This document shows, in pieces, positions 37,265 through 47,600 of a stretch of DNA of 64,000 nt (position 1 is the stretch's first letter; the number at the start of each line of letters is the position of its first letter). The stretch covers positions 69,289 to 133,288 of the forward strand of contig CAYXLR010000002.1 of assembly GCA_964466035.1 (NCBI GenBank). The letters are read 5' to 3'. Under the pieces are notes generated by a model that saw only the letters and a program-made list of their open reading frames with translations, did not search any database and had not been told where the DNA came from. The stretch comes from JANQEA01 sp964466035. GTDB lineage: Bacteria; Bipolaricaulota; Bipolaricaulia; UBA7950; UBA9294. A program made the translations under genes and the position numbers.

Positions 37265-38775
37265 GCGTCGTGATTCTCGACTTCGGTTCGCAGTACACCC
37301 GCCTCATCGCCCGGCGCGTTCGCGAGTTGAACGCCCACTCGGTCGTCCTCCCCGGAACGGCCTCCGTCGAACGGATCCGCGAGGAAGCGCCCGCTGCGAT
37401 CGTCCTCTCCGGCGGGCCGAAGCTCGTTTTCGAAGACGGCGCCCCGAAGCCGGACGACGCGATGTACGACCTGGGAATACCGATTCTCGGGATCTGCTAC
37501 GGGATGCATCTGCTGGTGGAGCGGTTCGGCGGAGCGGTCGTCGATACGGGCGGGCGCTCGTACGGATCGGATCGGCTGGTGCGCGTGGGCGGACCGCTGT
37601 TCGACGGCCTGACGGCGCCTCAGCCGGTCTGGATGAGCCATTCGACCGCCGTCTCCGAGCTTGCTGCCGGCTGGTCGAGCGTCGCGGCGACGGCGACGAA
37701 TCCGCACGCCGCCGTCGCTTCGGCCGACGGACGGTTGCACGGCGTGCAGTTTCATCCGGAGGTCGCCCACACGCCGGAAGGCGTCCGGATTCTCGCCAAC
37801 TTCCTCGATCTCGCGCGGGTGCCGAGGGATTGGACGCCGGAGCGGAACCTCGAGCGGATCGCCGCGGAGGTGGGAGCGCGCGTCGGGCGGGATCGGGTTC
37901 TGCTCGGCGTCTCCGGCGGCGTCGACTCGTCGACGCTGGCGCTGCTCCTCGCCCGCGAGGGGGTCGATCATCTCGCCGTCTTCGTCGATCACGGCCTCCT
38001 GCGCGAGGGGGAGCGCCGGGAAGTGGACGCCGGGCTTCGCGCCCTCGGGATCAACCTCGTGACGGTCGACGCGTCGGATCGCTTCCTCGGCGCGCTGGCC
38101 GGGATCGTCGACCCGGAGGGGAAGCGGAAGGTCATCGGGCGCGAGTTCGTCGGCGTCTTCCGCGAGGAGGCCGAGCGGCACGGACCGTTCCGGTTTCTCG
38201 CCCAGGGAACCCTCTACCCGGACGTGATCGAGTCGGCCGGCGGCGAAGGGACGTCGAACATCAAGAGCCACCACAACGTCGGGGGGCTGCCCGAGGAGCT
38301 CGGGTTCGAGCTCCTCGAGCCGTTCCGCGCCCTGTTCAAGGACGAGGTGCGCGAGGTCGCGCGCCTTCTCGGCCTCCCGGACGGGATCCGGCTCCGACAT
38401 CCGTTTCCCGGCCCCGGGCTCGCCGTGCGAATCCTCGGCGAGGTGACCCGAGAGCGCGTCGCGATCGTCCGTAAGGCAGACGATGTCTTCGTCTCGGTGC
38501 TGAAGGAGCACGGCGCCTACCACGACGCGTGGCAGGCGCTCGCCGTCCTCACGCCGATCCAGTCGGTCGGCGTCGCCGGTGACGAGCGGCGGTACGGACA
38601 CGTCGTCGCGCTCCGGGCCGTCACCAGCCTCGACGCGATGACCGCCGACTGGGCTCGCCTCCCCGCGGAGATCCTCGACGAGGCCGCCCGGCGGATCACC
38701 CGCGAGATCCCGGAGGTCGGGCGCGTCGTCTACGACGTCACGAGCAAGCCGCCGGCGACGATCGAGTGGGAGTGA
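37261..38775 (+). CDS. guaA: GMP synthase (glutamine-hydrolysing)
   Basis: Converts XMP, ATP and glutamine to GMP, the last step of guanine nucleotide synthesis. Residues 1-190 are the class I glutamine amidotransferase domain with nucleophile Cys79 in GICYGMHLL and the HPE of VQFHPEVAHT. The ATP pyrophosphatase P-loop GVSGGVDSSTLALLLA lies near 215-230, and the C-terminal dimerisation domain ends in YDVTSKPPATIEWE. At 504 residues it is near normal length. The start is fixed by the conserved N-terminus and by the ATGA overlap with the leader ORF. It is preceded by the unusual repeat leader, which suggests translational or RNA-level control. Confidence 0.96.
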   Translation: MSVVILDFGSQYTRLIARRVRELNAHSVVLPGTASVERIREEAPAAIVLSGGPKLVFEDGAPKPDDAMYDLGIPILGICYGMHLLVERFGGAVVDTGGRSYGSDRLVRVGGPLFDGLTAPQPVWMSHSTAVSELAAGWSSVAATATNPHAAVASADGRLHGVQFHPEVAHTPEGVRILANFLDLARVPRDWTPERNLERIAAEVGARVGRDRVLLGVSGGVDSSTLALLLAREGVDHLAVFVDHGLLREGERREVDAGLRALGINLVTVDASDRFLGALAGIVDPEGKRKVIGREFVGVFREEAERHGPFRFLAQGTLYPDVIESAGGEGTSNIKSHHNVGGLPEELGFELLEPFRALFKDEVREVARLLGLPDGIRLRHPFPGPGLAVRILGEVTRERVAIVRKADDVFVSVLKEHGAYHDAWQALAVLTPIQSVGVAGDERRYGHVVALRAVTSLDAMTADWARLPAEILDEAARRITREIPEVGRVVYDVTSKPPATIEWE

Positions 38776-38884
38776 GGACGGCTCGATCGGTCCCAAGAGA
38801 TTGCCCGCGGCAGGGGGATCGCGGTAGAGTGTATCGTGGATCGCTTCGGCGGGCCGCTGTCAGCGTAGATCGAAGGAGATCGAG

Positions 38885-39730
38885 ATGATCAAGCGAGTTG
38901 TCCTGGGAGTGGTGGGTTCCCTCTGTCTTTCGGTGTGGGCTCTCGGGCAGTCCTGCGCGATCCAGGTCTACTTCGCGTCGCCGGGAGCGGGGGACGGCGC
39001 AAGGACGGCCATCGTCCAGAGCATCGACGGCGCCCGAGACACCTTGGAGATCGCCGTTCCGAGCTTCACGGACGATCTGCTGGGGGACGCGGTCGTGCGC
39101 GCGCATCGCCGAGGCGTCGATGTCCGCGTGATTCTGGCCGGAGGACGAGAACGAGAGGTCGGCAGCGAGTACGAGAAGCTGCTCGCCGTCGGTGTTCCCG
39201 TCCGCCTCTCCGACGGATCGGGGACGTTCGGCCATCGATTCGCGGTCATCGATCGGCGGATCGTTCTGACTGGATCGTACGAGTGGACGGACTCCTCGAC
39301 CACGGCGAGATTCGACAGTCTCACGCGAATCACGTGCCCCACGGCGGCGCAGGCCGCACCGGCGGCGGCGTTCCTTGCGGAGTTCGATCGGCTGTGGGTC
39401 GGATGGGGGCAGAGTTCGTCCGCCGCTCTACCGGCCACCTCGGCGGTCTCTTCGGTCAGCATTCTGTCCGTCGATCGGACCGCGCAGTGCGTCTACCTGC
39501 TGAACACCTCCGACCGGCCCCTCGATCTCTCCTACTGGTCGCTCAACGATCTCGAGGGGCAGTATGCGTTTCCGCCTGGAACGGTGATCCCTCCGAACGA
39601 TCCGTATCGGATCTGCGCCGACGTGTTCAATCCGGGGGGCGACATCGACGGACTGTACTTGGATCCGGACGGCGACGAGGTCTTCCTGGTCACTCCGGAG
39701 GGCGACATCGTCGATGAGCGGGTGTGGTGA
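38885..39730 (+). CDS. secreted phospholipase D-like protein with lamin-tail-like C-terminus, degenerate active site
   Basis: A 281-residue protein with a signal peptide (residues 1-22, ending ALGQ). It has one PLD-like domain (about 27-165), with GARDTLEIAVPSF and GHRFAVIDRRIVLTGSYEWTDSS. The usual HxKxxxxD reads G-H-R-x4-D here: the His position holds Gly and the Lys position holds Arg, so catalysis is doubtful. After a Ser/Ala-rich linker, residues 185-281 form a lamin-tail-like beta domain (CVYLLNTSDRPLDLSYWSL, FPPGTVIPPNDPYRI). AAGGAG precedes the ATG. It probably binds DNA or the surface rather than cleaving lipid. Confidence 0.72.
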   Translation: MIKRVVLGVVGSLCLSVWALGQSCAIQVYFASPGAGDGARTAIVQSIDGARDTLEIAVPSFTDDLLGDAVVRAHRRGVDVRVILAGGREREVGSEYEKLLAVGVPVRLSDGSGTFGHRFAVIDRRIVLTGSYEWTDSSTTARFDSLTRITCPTAAQAAPAAAFLAEFDRLWVGWGQSSSAALPATSAVSSVSILSVDRTAQCVYLLNTSDRPLDLSYWSLNDLEGQYAFPPGTVIPPNDPYRICADVFNPGGDIDGLYLDPDGDEVFLVTPEGDIVDERVW

Positions 39731-39816
39731 CCCGAACCGCGAGCGTTCCAGGGTTTCTCGTACGCGATGTCCTGTGAAGTGGGCCCATGAGACAAGTCCA
39801 ATGGTTGCTGGCCCCC

Positions 39817-39845
39817 TTGACGGGACGTTACGATTCTACTAGAAT
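39817..39845 (+). promoter_or_regulatory. strong sigma-70-type promoter
   Basis: TTGACG, exactly 17 nt, TAGAAT. Expected start near 39852. The next open reading frame begins 440 nt downstream, after an intrinsic terminator, so this promoter drives an RNA or a long regulated leader. Confidence 0.72.
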
Positions 39846-39851
39846 GTCCTA

Positions 39852-40016
39852 GCTGCGGGCGAAGCATCGCAGTAATCGGAGCTGGCGGAGAGGAGACAAG
39901 GCCGAAACGTGGTCTTGTCTATTGGATTGAAGAGACGGCGGCTGGTGGTAAAGTGACCCTCAGCGGAGTGGACGCGAGACAGAAAGCTCCTTCGAAAGAA
40001 GGAGCTTCTTTGTTTT
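39852..40016 (+). ncRNA. candidate structured RNA or attenuator leader of unknown class
   Basis: About 165 nt between a good promoter and a strong intrinsic terminator, with no plausible ORF. Internal stems: ctgcg/cgcag (39854-39871 region); a 10-bp stem agacaaggcc/ggtcttgtct with a 7-nt loop (39894-39920 region); and a partial gctg...cagc stem before the terminator. I compared it by eye with 6S, SRP, RNase P and the common riboswitch cores (c-di-GMP, SAM, cobalamin, glycine, TPP) and saw no match. It could be a free small RNA or the leader of the secreted-protein genes at 40292. Confidence 0.5.
39984..40016 (+). terminator. intrinsic (Rho-independent) terminator
   Basis: aagctccttc, GAAA tetraloop, gaaggagctt: a perfect 10-bp stem followed by ctttgtttt. 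Textbook structure on the plus strand. Confidence 0.88.
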
Positions 40017-40143
40017 GTGGAGGAGGAGTGAGCACGGACTAGGCGGGAAAGACAAGAGGCACGCGAAGTGAGCCCCGTGAGACCGTCCCCACGGCAACAC
40101 CCAGACTCGTTCTTGCGTACCCCTGTCTATTGCCATTCTTCCT

Positions 40144-40255
40144 TAGACCCAGCGGGTCTAGACAGGTCGATGCTACTCGACCCGGCGCACCCTCCGACTG
40201 GCCTCTGTCCCGCGGAAACGGGACATGGTGCCGCCGTCTTCGCGGACCAGACGGC
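40144..40255 (+). other. three perfect stem-loops in the 5' region of the barrel-like gene
   Basis: tagaccc/gggtcta with a 3-nt loop (40144-40160), tgtcccg/cgggaca with a 6-nt loop (40206-40225) and gccgtct/agacggc with a 9-nt loop (40233-40255). They lie between the terminator and the gene at 40292, with GGAGGGAGAGA directly before the ATG. Apart from these and the RNA above, the 561-nt gap from 39731 holds nothing I recognise. Confidence 0.55.
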
Positions 40256-40291
40256 TTCGAGGTGGGAAACGGCGCTGCATGGAGGGAGAGA

Positions 40292-41590
40292 ATGAGAAGG
40301 GTGCCTGTCCAGAGCGTGCTGGTGGCGGGCCTGAGCGTCGTCGTTCTGGCTTTTGCCGCCTTGGGGCAACTGACCGGGCGCCTGGATCTCGACGCCGTGG
40401 CCCGGCGGATTCCTACGACCGTTACGGGGGAGATCAAGCTCGACACGCCGAGCGAGTTCACGATGCTCGAGTTCGCGATCGCGTCGAAGCTCGACCTCAC
40501 GCTGAGAACCGGCTTCATCGATCCGCGGGTCAAGGCGGCGATCAACACCGCGGGGATCGAGCACTTCGTCCTGTCGAGTCCGTTCGAGTTCGGGGACCTG
40601 CCGCTCTACGGGGCTCGACTCGACGAGTTCACCCTCGTGCCGGAGGTCTGGGTCGCGGTTCCGTTCGAGAACGTGACCGACGTCAACAACCTCCCGAACT
40701 CCGTGATCATTCCGCCGGCGAATCCGCTGTTCGTCTCGGCCCGTGCGACGCTCAGCGCGGCGGTCGGGGGATTCGACATCGAGCATCTGATCATGCTGGA
40801 GGACGTGAACTTCCCGAACCCGAGCGGGTCGTACGATCCGCTCTACTACGAGCACTCCGACCAGGAGTTCGGCATCGGGAGCCTGACGTCGGCGAGCTGG
40901 CGCGCGAGCGTCGGGCTGTCGATGCGGGTGGAGCTCGGCCTGTCGGCCTCGAGTGCCAACAAGAGCATCAAGGGGCACTCCGCGAAGGGGAAGGTCACGC
41001 CGGACAGCTCGTTCGTCCGGCTCGGCATTGGAGGGATCCGGCTCGCGAGCGTCTCGCTCTTCGGCGTCGGCATCCAGGACGTCACACTCGGATCGAGCTT
41101 CTCCGTTGCGACCGGCACGGACGAGGCGTTCAGCACGACCGTGACGATCGCCGGCGGCGCGTGGGAGGGGACGAGCATCAGCCTGTCGATCACGCTCACG
41201 TCGACCCCTCCGACCGTCAGCGCGCTGATGCTGACGGTCACCGAGGGACCGTTCAGGCTGAGCATCGCGCTGGACGAGCTGGACATCACAGGCCTTTCCG
41301 CCAGCTGCGGGAACTCGCTGAACCTCGGGCCGATCAGCGGGTCCTGGTCGCTCCGCGCGTCGGGGATCGAACGCGGCCTGACCGGATTGGCGATGGGGCT
41401 TTCGCTGGCGCAGGGGGTGTTCTCGACGAACACGTCGATCACGTTCAGCCAGCGGGGAGAAGACTTCGGCTTCGCCAGTTGGTCGAGCAAGTTGAGCTTC
41501 CGGTTCAGTCCGGCGGTGGTGTCGGTCCAGGCGACGTTCGGTCGGTACGGGCTCACCCGAGCCGCGGTCGCGACGAGTGTGTCGTTCTAG
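40292..41590 (+). CDS. secreted beta-rich protein, possible outer-surface barrel
   Basis: A 432-residue protein. It starts at ATG 40292 behind GGAGGGAG and has a signal peptide to about residue 26 (ending AALGQ). The rest is almost entirely alternating polar/apolar strands (for example LSLAQGVFSTNTSITFSQRG and VVSVQATFGRYGL) and ends in VATSVSF, with the terminal Phe typical of outer-membrane beta-barrels. One short lysine patch (NKSIKGHSAKGK) breaks the pattern near 230. I know no family for it. Its stop lies 10 nt before the giant thrombospondin-3 protein, so the two are likely one operon, perhaps surface protein and anchor. Confidence 0.6.
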   Translation: MRRVPVQSVLVAGLSVVVLAFAALGQLTGRLDLDAVARRIPTTVTGEIKLDTPSEFTMLEFAIASKLDLTLRTGFIDPRVKAAINTAGIEHFVLSSPFEFGDLPLYGARLDEFTLVPEVWVAVPFENVTDVNNLPNSVIIPPANPLFVSARATLSAAVGGFDIEHLIMLEDVNFPNPSGSYDPLYYEHSDQEFGIGSLTSASWRASVGLSMRVELGLSASSANKSIKGHSAKGKVTPDSSFVRLGIGGIRLASVSLFGVGIQDVTLGSSFSVATGTDEAFSTTVTIAGGAWEGTSISLSITLTSTPPTVSALMLTVTEGPFRLSIALDELDITGLSASCGNSLNLGPISGSWSLRASGIERGLTGLAMGLSLAQGVFSTNTSITFSQRGEDFGFASWSSKLSFRFSPAVVSVQATFGRYGLTRAAVATSVSF

Positions 41591-41600
41591 GGGGATGAAG

Positions 41601-44600
41601 ATGAACCTACGCACCAATCAGATGAACGACGGCGTTCGGCACACCGGGAGGGACCGGAAGAGATGCAGGACTTGGTATGTGCTGCTCCTGGTCTGTGGTC
41701 TGGTGCTGGGGCTCGGCCTGGCGCTATCGGCGCAGATCCCTGTCACAGTAGCGATTACGGGCTCTGATACCGAACCCTCCGTGGTCGGTGAAGGGTACTA
41801 CGTCAGGTTCGAAGTGGTTCGGGCCGCAGCCAACCCCGACAGCCTTAACCTGTACGGCACGGTGACGGTGAATGACGGCGAAGGGAACACGTGCAGTCGC
41901 ACGACAACGACTGGAGTTTTCACTGACGGCTGGTCTTGGGGCTGCACGCTAACTACGTACACGGCAGGCGCAAAAACGATCACCGCAACCTTCACACCGT
42001 TGAATCCAGCCGAGTTCGGCAGCGGCAGCGATACGGAAACCCATGTTGTCAATCGCGCCGACACGACGGTGACCATCACCGGTGACGTGCCGGACCCGTC
42101 CGTCGTCAATGAGGCGTACGAGGTGAGCGGGACGGTAACGGTCGACGACCCGGGAAGCGGCAGCCCGACCGGCACCGTCGACGTCGACGACGGCGACGGG
42201 AACACGTGCTCGGCAGCGGTTGCGCTCGACGGCAGCTGGAGCTGTGCGCTGACCTCGACGAGCGCGGGCAACAAGACAATCACCGCGGTCTACTCCGGCG
42301 ACGACAATTTCATCGGGAGTACGGACACGGAAGATCACGAGGTCACGAAGCGGCTTACGAAGACGGAGGTCTTCTGCTCGGACACGCCGCTGGTGGTGAA
42401 CGACACGGTGACCTGCACCTGCACCGTCAGCGACATCTCCCCGGGAATCCCCTCGGTTCCGACCGGCGACGTGAGCGTCTCCGTGACACCGAATGACGAA
42501 GGATCTCCCGCATCCTGGGGCCATACGTTGGTCGCGGGCGACGGCGGGCAATTCACGTTTACGTACACCCCGGACAGCGCGGAAACCACGCCGCACGTGT
42601 TCGCCGCGGCGTACGACGGCAGCGCCGTCCACGCAGCCAGCAACGTCGCTGAATGTGTCACCGTCGACTTCGATCAACAGATCATCCGGCGGGCCGTCGA
42701 CATCGATGTCAGCGTCGCCCCGATGGCAGCGTACATCAACGAGGTCGTGACGATCGACATCCACGTCGAGGACGATACGACCGCAGGGACACCCGGCGAT
42801 CTGAACGGGGAAACGGTCACACTGTCGACATCGAGTGGGACGGGGGTATTCGAGACGGGCGCTCCTGGAGCGGATCATGACGAGACGCTCGACTCGAACG
42901 GTGACTGCACCGTGAGCTACACGCCCGGCGCATTCGAGGCGGGGACCACGACCATCACCGTGACGTTCGCCAGCCCAGACCCCGACCCGCACCCCGTGTT
43001 CGCCGAGAAGTCGGTGACTGCGCAGATCGATGTGGAACTGCGTCCGACTGAGACCGTACTGGAGAACGCGTGCGGTCCGCTCCTCGTGAACGAGTCCTGC
43101 GGATTCACGGTTTCCGTCGCAGACATCGCCGATGCCGGCACGCCTATCGCCCCGGACGGCGCTGTGGCGATCACGAGGGAGCCGCCGCTTCCCGGAACCG
43201 CCACCGGCGTGCCGACCGTTATCGCCGTTACGGGAGGGGCGACGCCCGGCTTCACGTATACGGCCACTTCGCTCAACGAAGAGGCCGGCCACGAGCTGCT
43301 CGTCGCGGTGTATGCACCCGACGATGGTATCCACGCACCGAGCAGCGCGGGCTACGCGCAGCCGGTTCAACGACGGCCGACCGAGATTAGCCTCAGTTGC
43401 TCACCCACTGCCGACGGTTGTGACTGCTCCGTGACCGTAGCGGACAAGCCAGGCAACGACCCCGTCGCCAGCCCGCCCGTGGGCGACTTCTACATCTTGG
43501 ACGATCCGGACGACATCCTGATCACGTGGGACCCCGCGGAGCCCTTCTTCAAGGTGGCTTCGGACGACATCTACGTCAATGTCGCTGTGAAGTTCGAGGC
43601 GAGTGATGCCGTTGGCGTCCATCTGGACTCGGCGGATGCGGTGGGCGTCGATCGAACGGCCTTCATCGAGGAAGATCCGGGCGACGGCACGACCGGAGCA
43701 ACGTGCGACGAAGGCTGCGGCAGCGGAGGCTTCAACATCGATGCGCTTGTCACCGGAATCAACATCGCGGTCGAGACGATATCGTACCTTCAGCTGGGGC
43801 TGGACATCGTCGACATCCCGGTGAGCCTGATTCCGAACCCGGTCTGGTGCGCTGGACTCGGTGTGTGCTCGGGAAGCGAGGTCCCGATCCAGGAGATCAT
43901 CATGGCGGTCACGGCCACTGCGAAGGCCGCGATGGAAGGCATCAAGCTGGAGATGGAGAGGGACTGGGACGGCGACGGTCTCCCGGCGATCGTCGAGGAG
44001 CTGCTCGGCACGAGCGACCTGTCGACGGACTCCGATGGCGATGGCATGGGCGACGGCGACGAGATCTCCGCAGCGGGCGGATACGCCGGCGGAACGCGCA
44101 GACCGTCCCCGATCAACGAGGACAGCGACGGCGACACCCTCAAAGACGGCGACGAGGCCGACATCTACAACACCAACTACTGCGTGGCGGACAGCGACTG
44201 CGACACGCTGACCGACGGCCAGGAAGTAGGGACATGGTCCCTTCCGGACATCCGAGACCACGCGAATCCGGGAATGCAGGACACCGATGGTGACGGCCTG
44301 CGTGATGACGTCGAGTACTACATGAACCACTCCTGCCCGTACGTCAACGACGACGACTCCGACGACGACGGTCTTCAGGACGGGTACGAGGACGCCAATC
44401 TGGACGGTTGCTGGGGCGGCCATACCGGCGACACGCTGCCTTGGACCTGCACCGGCGGGATCACGGTCGGCGGGAGCACGACGCAGGCGTCGAAGACGGT
44501 CGACGACTGGGAAACCGATCTGTGCGATCCCGACACCGATGGCGACGGGCTGATGGACGGCGAAGAGGAGGGACTGTTCGGTGCCGGGGAGGTGACCCCT

Positions 44601-47600
44601 ACGGGCGTCTCCGCGACAGTCGGGGCCGAAGGTGCGAGTCTCGGTGTGACCGTCCCCGCGCTCGATACCGACATGGACAACGACGGGTTGACGGACTACG
44701 AAGAGGTCAACGCGTACCAGACCGATCCGACGGACGCGGACACCGACAACGATACCGTCTCCGACGGCGACGAAATCGCGACGTGGGACTCCGCCATCGC
44801 TGCGCGACTGGGAACGACCGCTTCCTCCGACTCTCGAGACCACGCCAATCCTCGGATGGACGACACCGACGGCGACGGCCTGACCGACGACCTCGAGATG
44901 GAGTACGGCTGCAATTGCGGCCCCGGCGGAGGTGCGTCGCGGGATGGCTACGTCAACGACGACGACTCCGACGACGACGGCCTCCAGGACGGCCCCGATT
45001 CGCAGCTTCATCTCGCCACGTGGGATCCTTCCGACTACGGCAAGGACGTCGATGCTGCCTCCGGAAACGACGGCGAGCTTCACGACGACAGCACGTGCGC
45101 GATCTGCGACGAGGACTCCGACGGCGACGGGTTGCTCGACGGCGAAGAGGTCCAGGTCGGGACGGACCCGCTCGACTGGGACACCGACGACGACGGCCTG
45201 TCGGACCGGGAGGAACTGCAGACCTACTTCACCGATCCGAACGACCCCGACACCGACGGCGACGGAGCGGCGTTGGAGTACGGTGCCACGTGCACCCTGA
45301 CCGATCGGCCGACGTCCGTTCCTCTTGCTGGCTACGCCGGAGCGACCGCATCGACGAGCATCACGGTCTCACGCTACGAGCTCGATGGGAACACACCGAC
45401 GTACACAGACGAGACGCAATCGGTCGAGTACTACGACGGGGTCACGCTCGGCTCGGACGGAATCGAGGCCGTCAGCCGTGAAGGAGTCTTCCCGTTCGAC
45501 GATCTTGGGGATCAGTCCGACCCGCTGCAGAAGGACACCGACGGAGACGGAATTCAGGACGATGTCGAGTTCAAGCCGGGCTGCAACTGCAGCGGGGAAG
45601 GCGTGGAATCCGGACGGGACGGCTACGTCAACGACGACGACTCCGACGACGACGGGCTGCAGGACGGGGCGGAATACGACCGGTTTGGGTCGGACGACGT
45701 CGGCGAAGCCGGTGTCCTGCCCGTGCTCGGAAACGACGGGGAGCTTCACGACGATCCGGTCTGCTCGCTCTGTGATCCGGATTCCGACGGCGATGGGCTC
45801 CTCGACGGCGAAGAGACGTTCATCGGGACCGATCCGCTCGACTGGGACTCCGACGACGACGGGCTTTCCGATCGCGAGGAGCTGCAAACCTACTTTACCG
45901 ATCCGAACGACGACGACACGGACGACGACCAGGCCGATGGGAACGTCGCGGCGCGGGATCCGGACACCGCTCCTCTTCTGGACGGATTCGACGGAACGGA
46001 GGCGATCCAAGCGCTCTCGGACTGCGAAGAGGCGCTCAGCGGGACGGCGCATCCGCCGTTCGGGAACTGGTACGACGAGACCGACCCGCTGCAGCGCGAC
46101 ACCGACGGCGACGGCCTCGGCGACGCGATCGAGTTCAAGGTCGGCTGTAGCTGCTCGACGACGGGCTGGTGCGACTGCCCCGCGGCCCCTTGGACGTACG
46201 CCGATCCGAACTACTACGGCGTCGTGTACGACCCGATTCGCGACGGCTACGCCAACAGCTCCGACTCGGACGAAGACGGGCTCCGGGACGGCGAGGACGT
46301 TTACGAGGATCTCGCAAAGGCCGACGTCGACTTCCCCGGGAAGGTGTTCACGATTCGAGGCGAGCACTGCACCGACCTACGCCTGCGCGAGCAGCAGGAC
46401 GACGGGATCCACTCGATCTGCGATCGAGATTCCGACGGGGACGGGCTCCTCGACGGCGAGGAATTCGCGATCGGAACCGACTGGCTCGACTGGGACACCG
46501 ACGACGACGGACGCAACGATTGGCACGAGCACACCGGCGGCGAGCAGGTGACGAGCGCGGACCCCATCCCGACGGACCCGTTCGATCCGGACACTGACGA
46601 CGACGGGCTCCTGGACTCGGCCGAGGTGTTCGGATTGAACAACACGAACCCTCTCAATGCCGACACCGACGGCGACGGTCTATGCGACGGGGGAACGGGG
46701 ACGCCGTACATGATGACCTGGCCTACCGATCCGACGGTCCACGTCAACCCGATCTGCAAATCGTGCGCCGAGCCGGGCCTCGACGCTTGTGGAACCATCG
46801 TACGAGGAGGAAGCGCCGACGGGATCGGCGATCACCCGAATCCGCACGGATACGGTGAGGACAAGAACGGAAACGGCGCGTGGGATCCCGGAGGGTACGA
46901 CTACTGGGGCGACGTGTACGCCGGCGACGAGACCGATCCGAACCAGTACGACACCGACGGCGACGCGGACGGAGACGGCGTCGAGGTCCTCGGATTCTCG
47001 ACGTCGCGCCAGAGCTGGATTCCGGCCACCGACCTGTTCGGTCGGCCGATCACGGTCACGTATCCAGCGTGCGGCTGCATGAATCCGCTCGATCCCGACA
47101 CCGACGACGACCAGTTGGAGGACGGATACGAGGACCGGAACCACGACGGGAACTTCGACTTCCTTCCGAGCGAGTTCGATCACGAGGATCCGCTCCCGGG
47201 TCCGCCGATTCCGTATCCGACCGAGACGAACCCGTGCGATCCCGATACGGACGACGACGGGCTGACCGACTACGAGGAGCGCTACCAGTCGCAGGTCTAC
47301 GTGCGCTACCCGGACCTCACCCGCCCGTTCAACCCGACGAATCCGCTCGACCACGACACGGACAACGACTGGATCCTCGACGGGCCGGAGGTGTTCTGGG
47401 AGTGCGTCGAGCTGGCGTACTGGACGCTCGACAACGACACCGACGGCCTGACCGACGAGGACCCGATCGACGGGATCGACAACGACGGAGACGGCTTGAT
47501 CGACGAGGATCCGCAGGACTACTGGATCCGGTTCGTCCCGATGCTCGACCCGACCAACCGCGACTCCGACTCGGACGGGTTCATCGACGGCCTCGACGAC

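Noticed and set aside
39852..40016. 6S RNA, SRP RNA or RNase P RNA
   Set aside because: None of the conserved core sequences of these RNAs could be found by eye, and the length and pairing do not fit.
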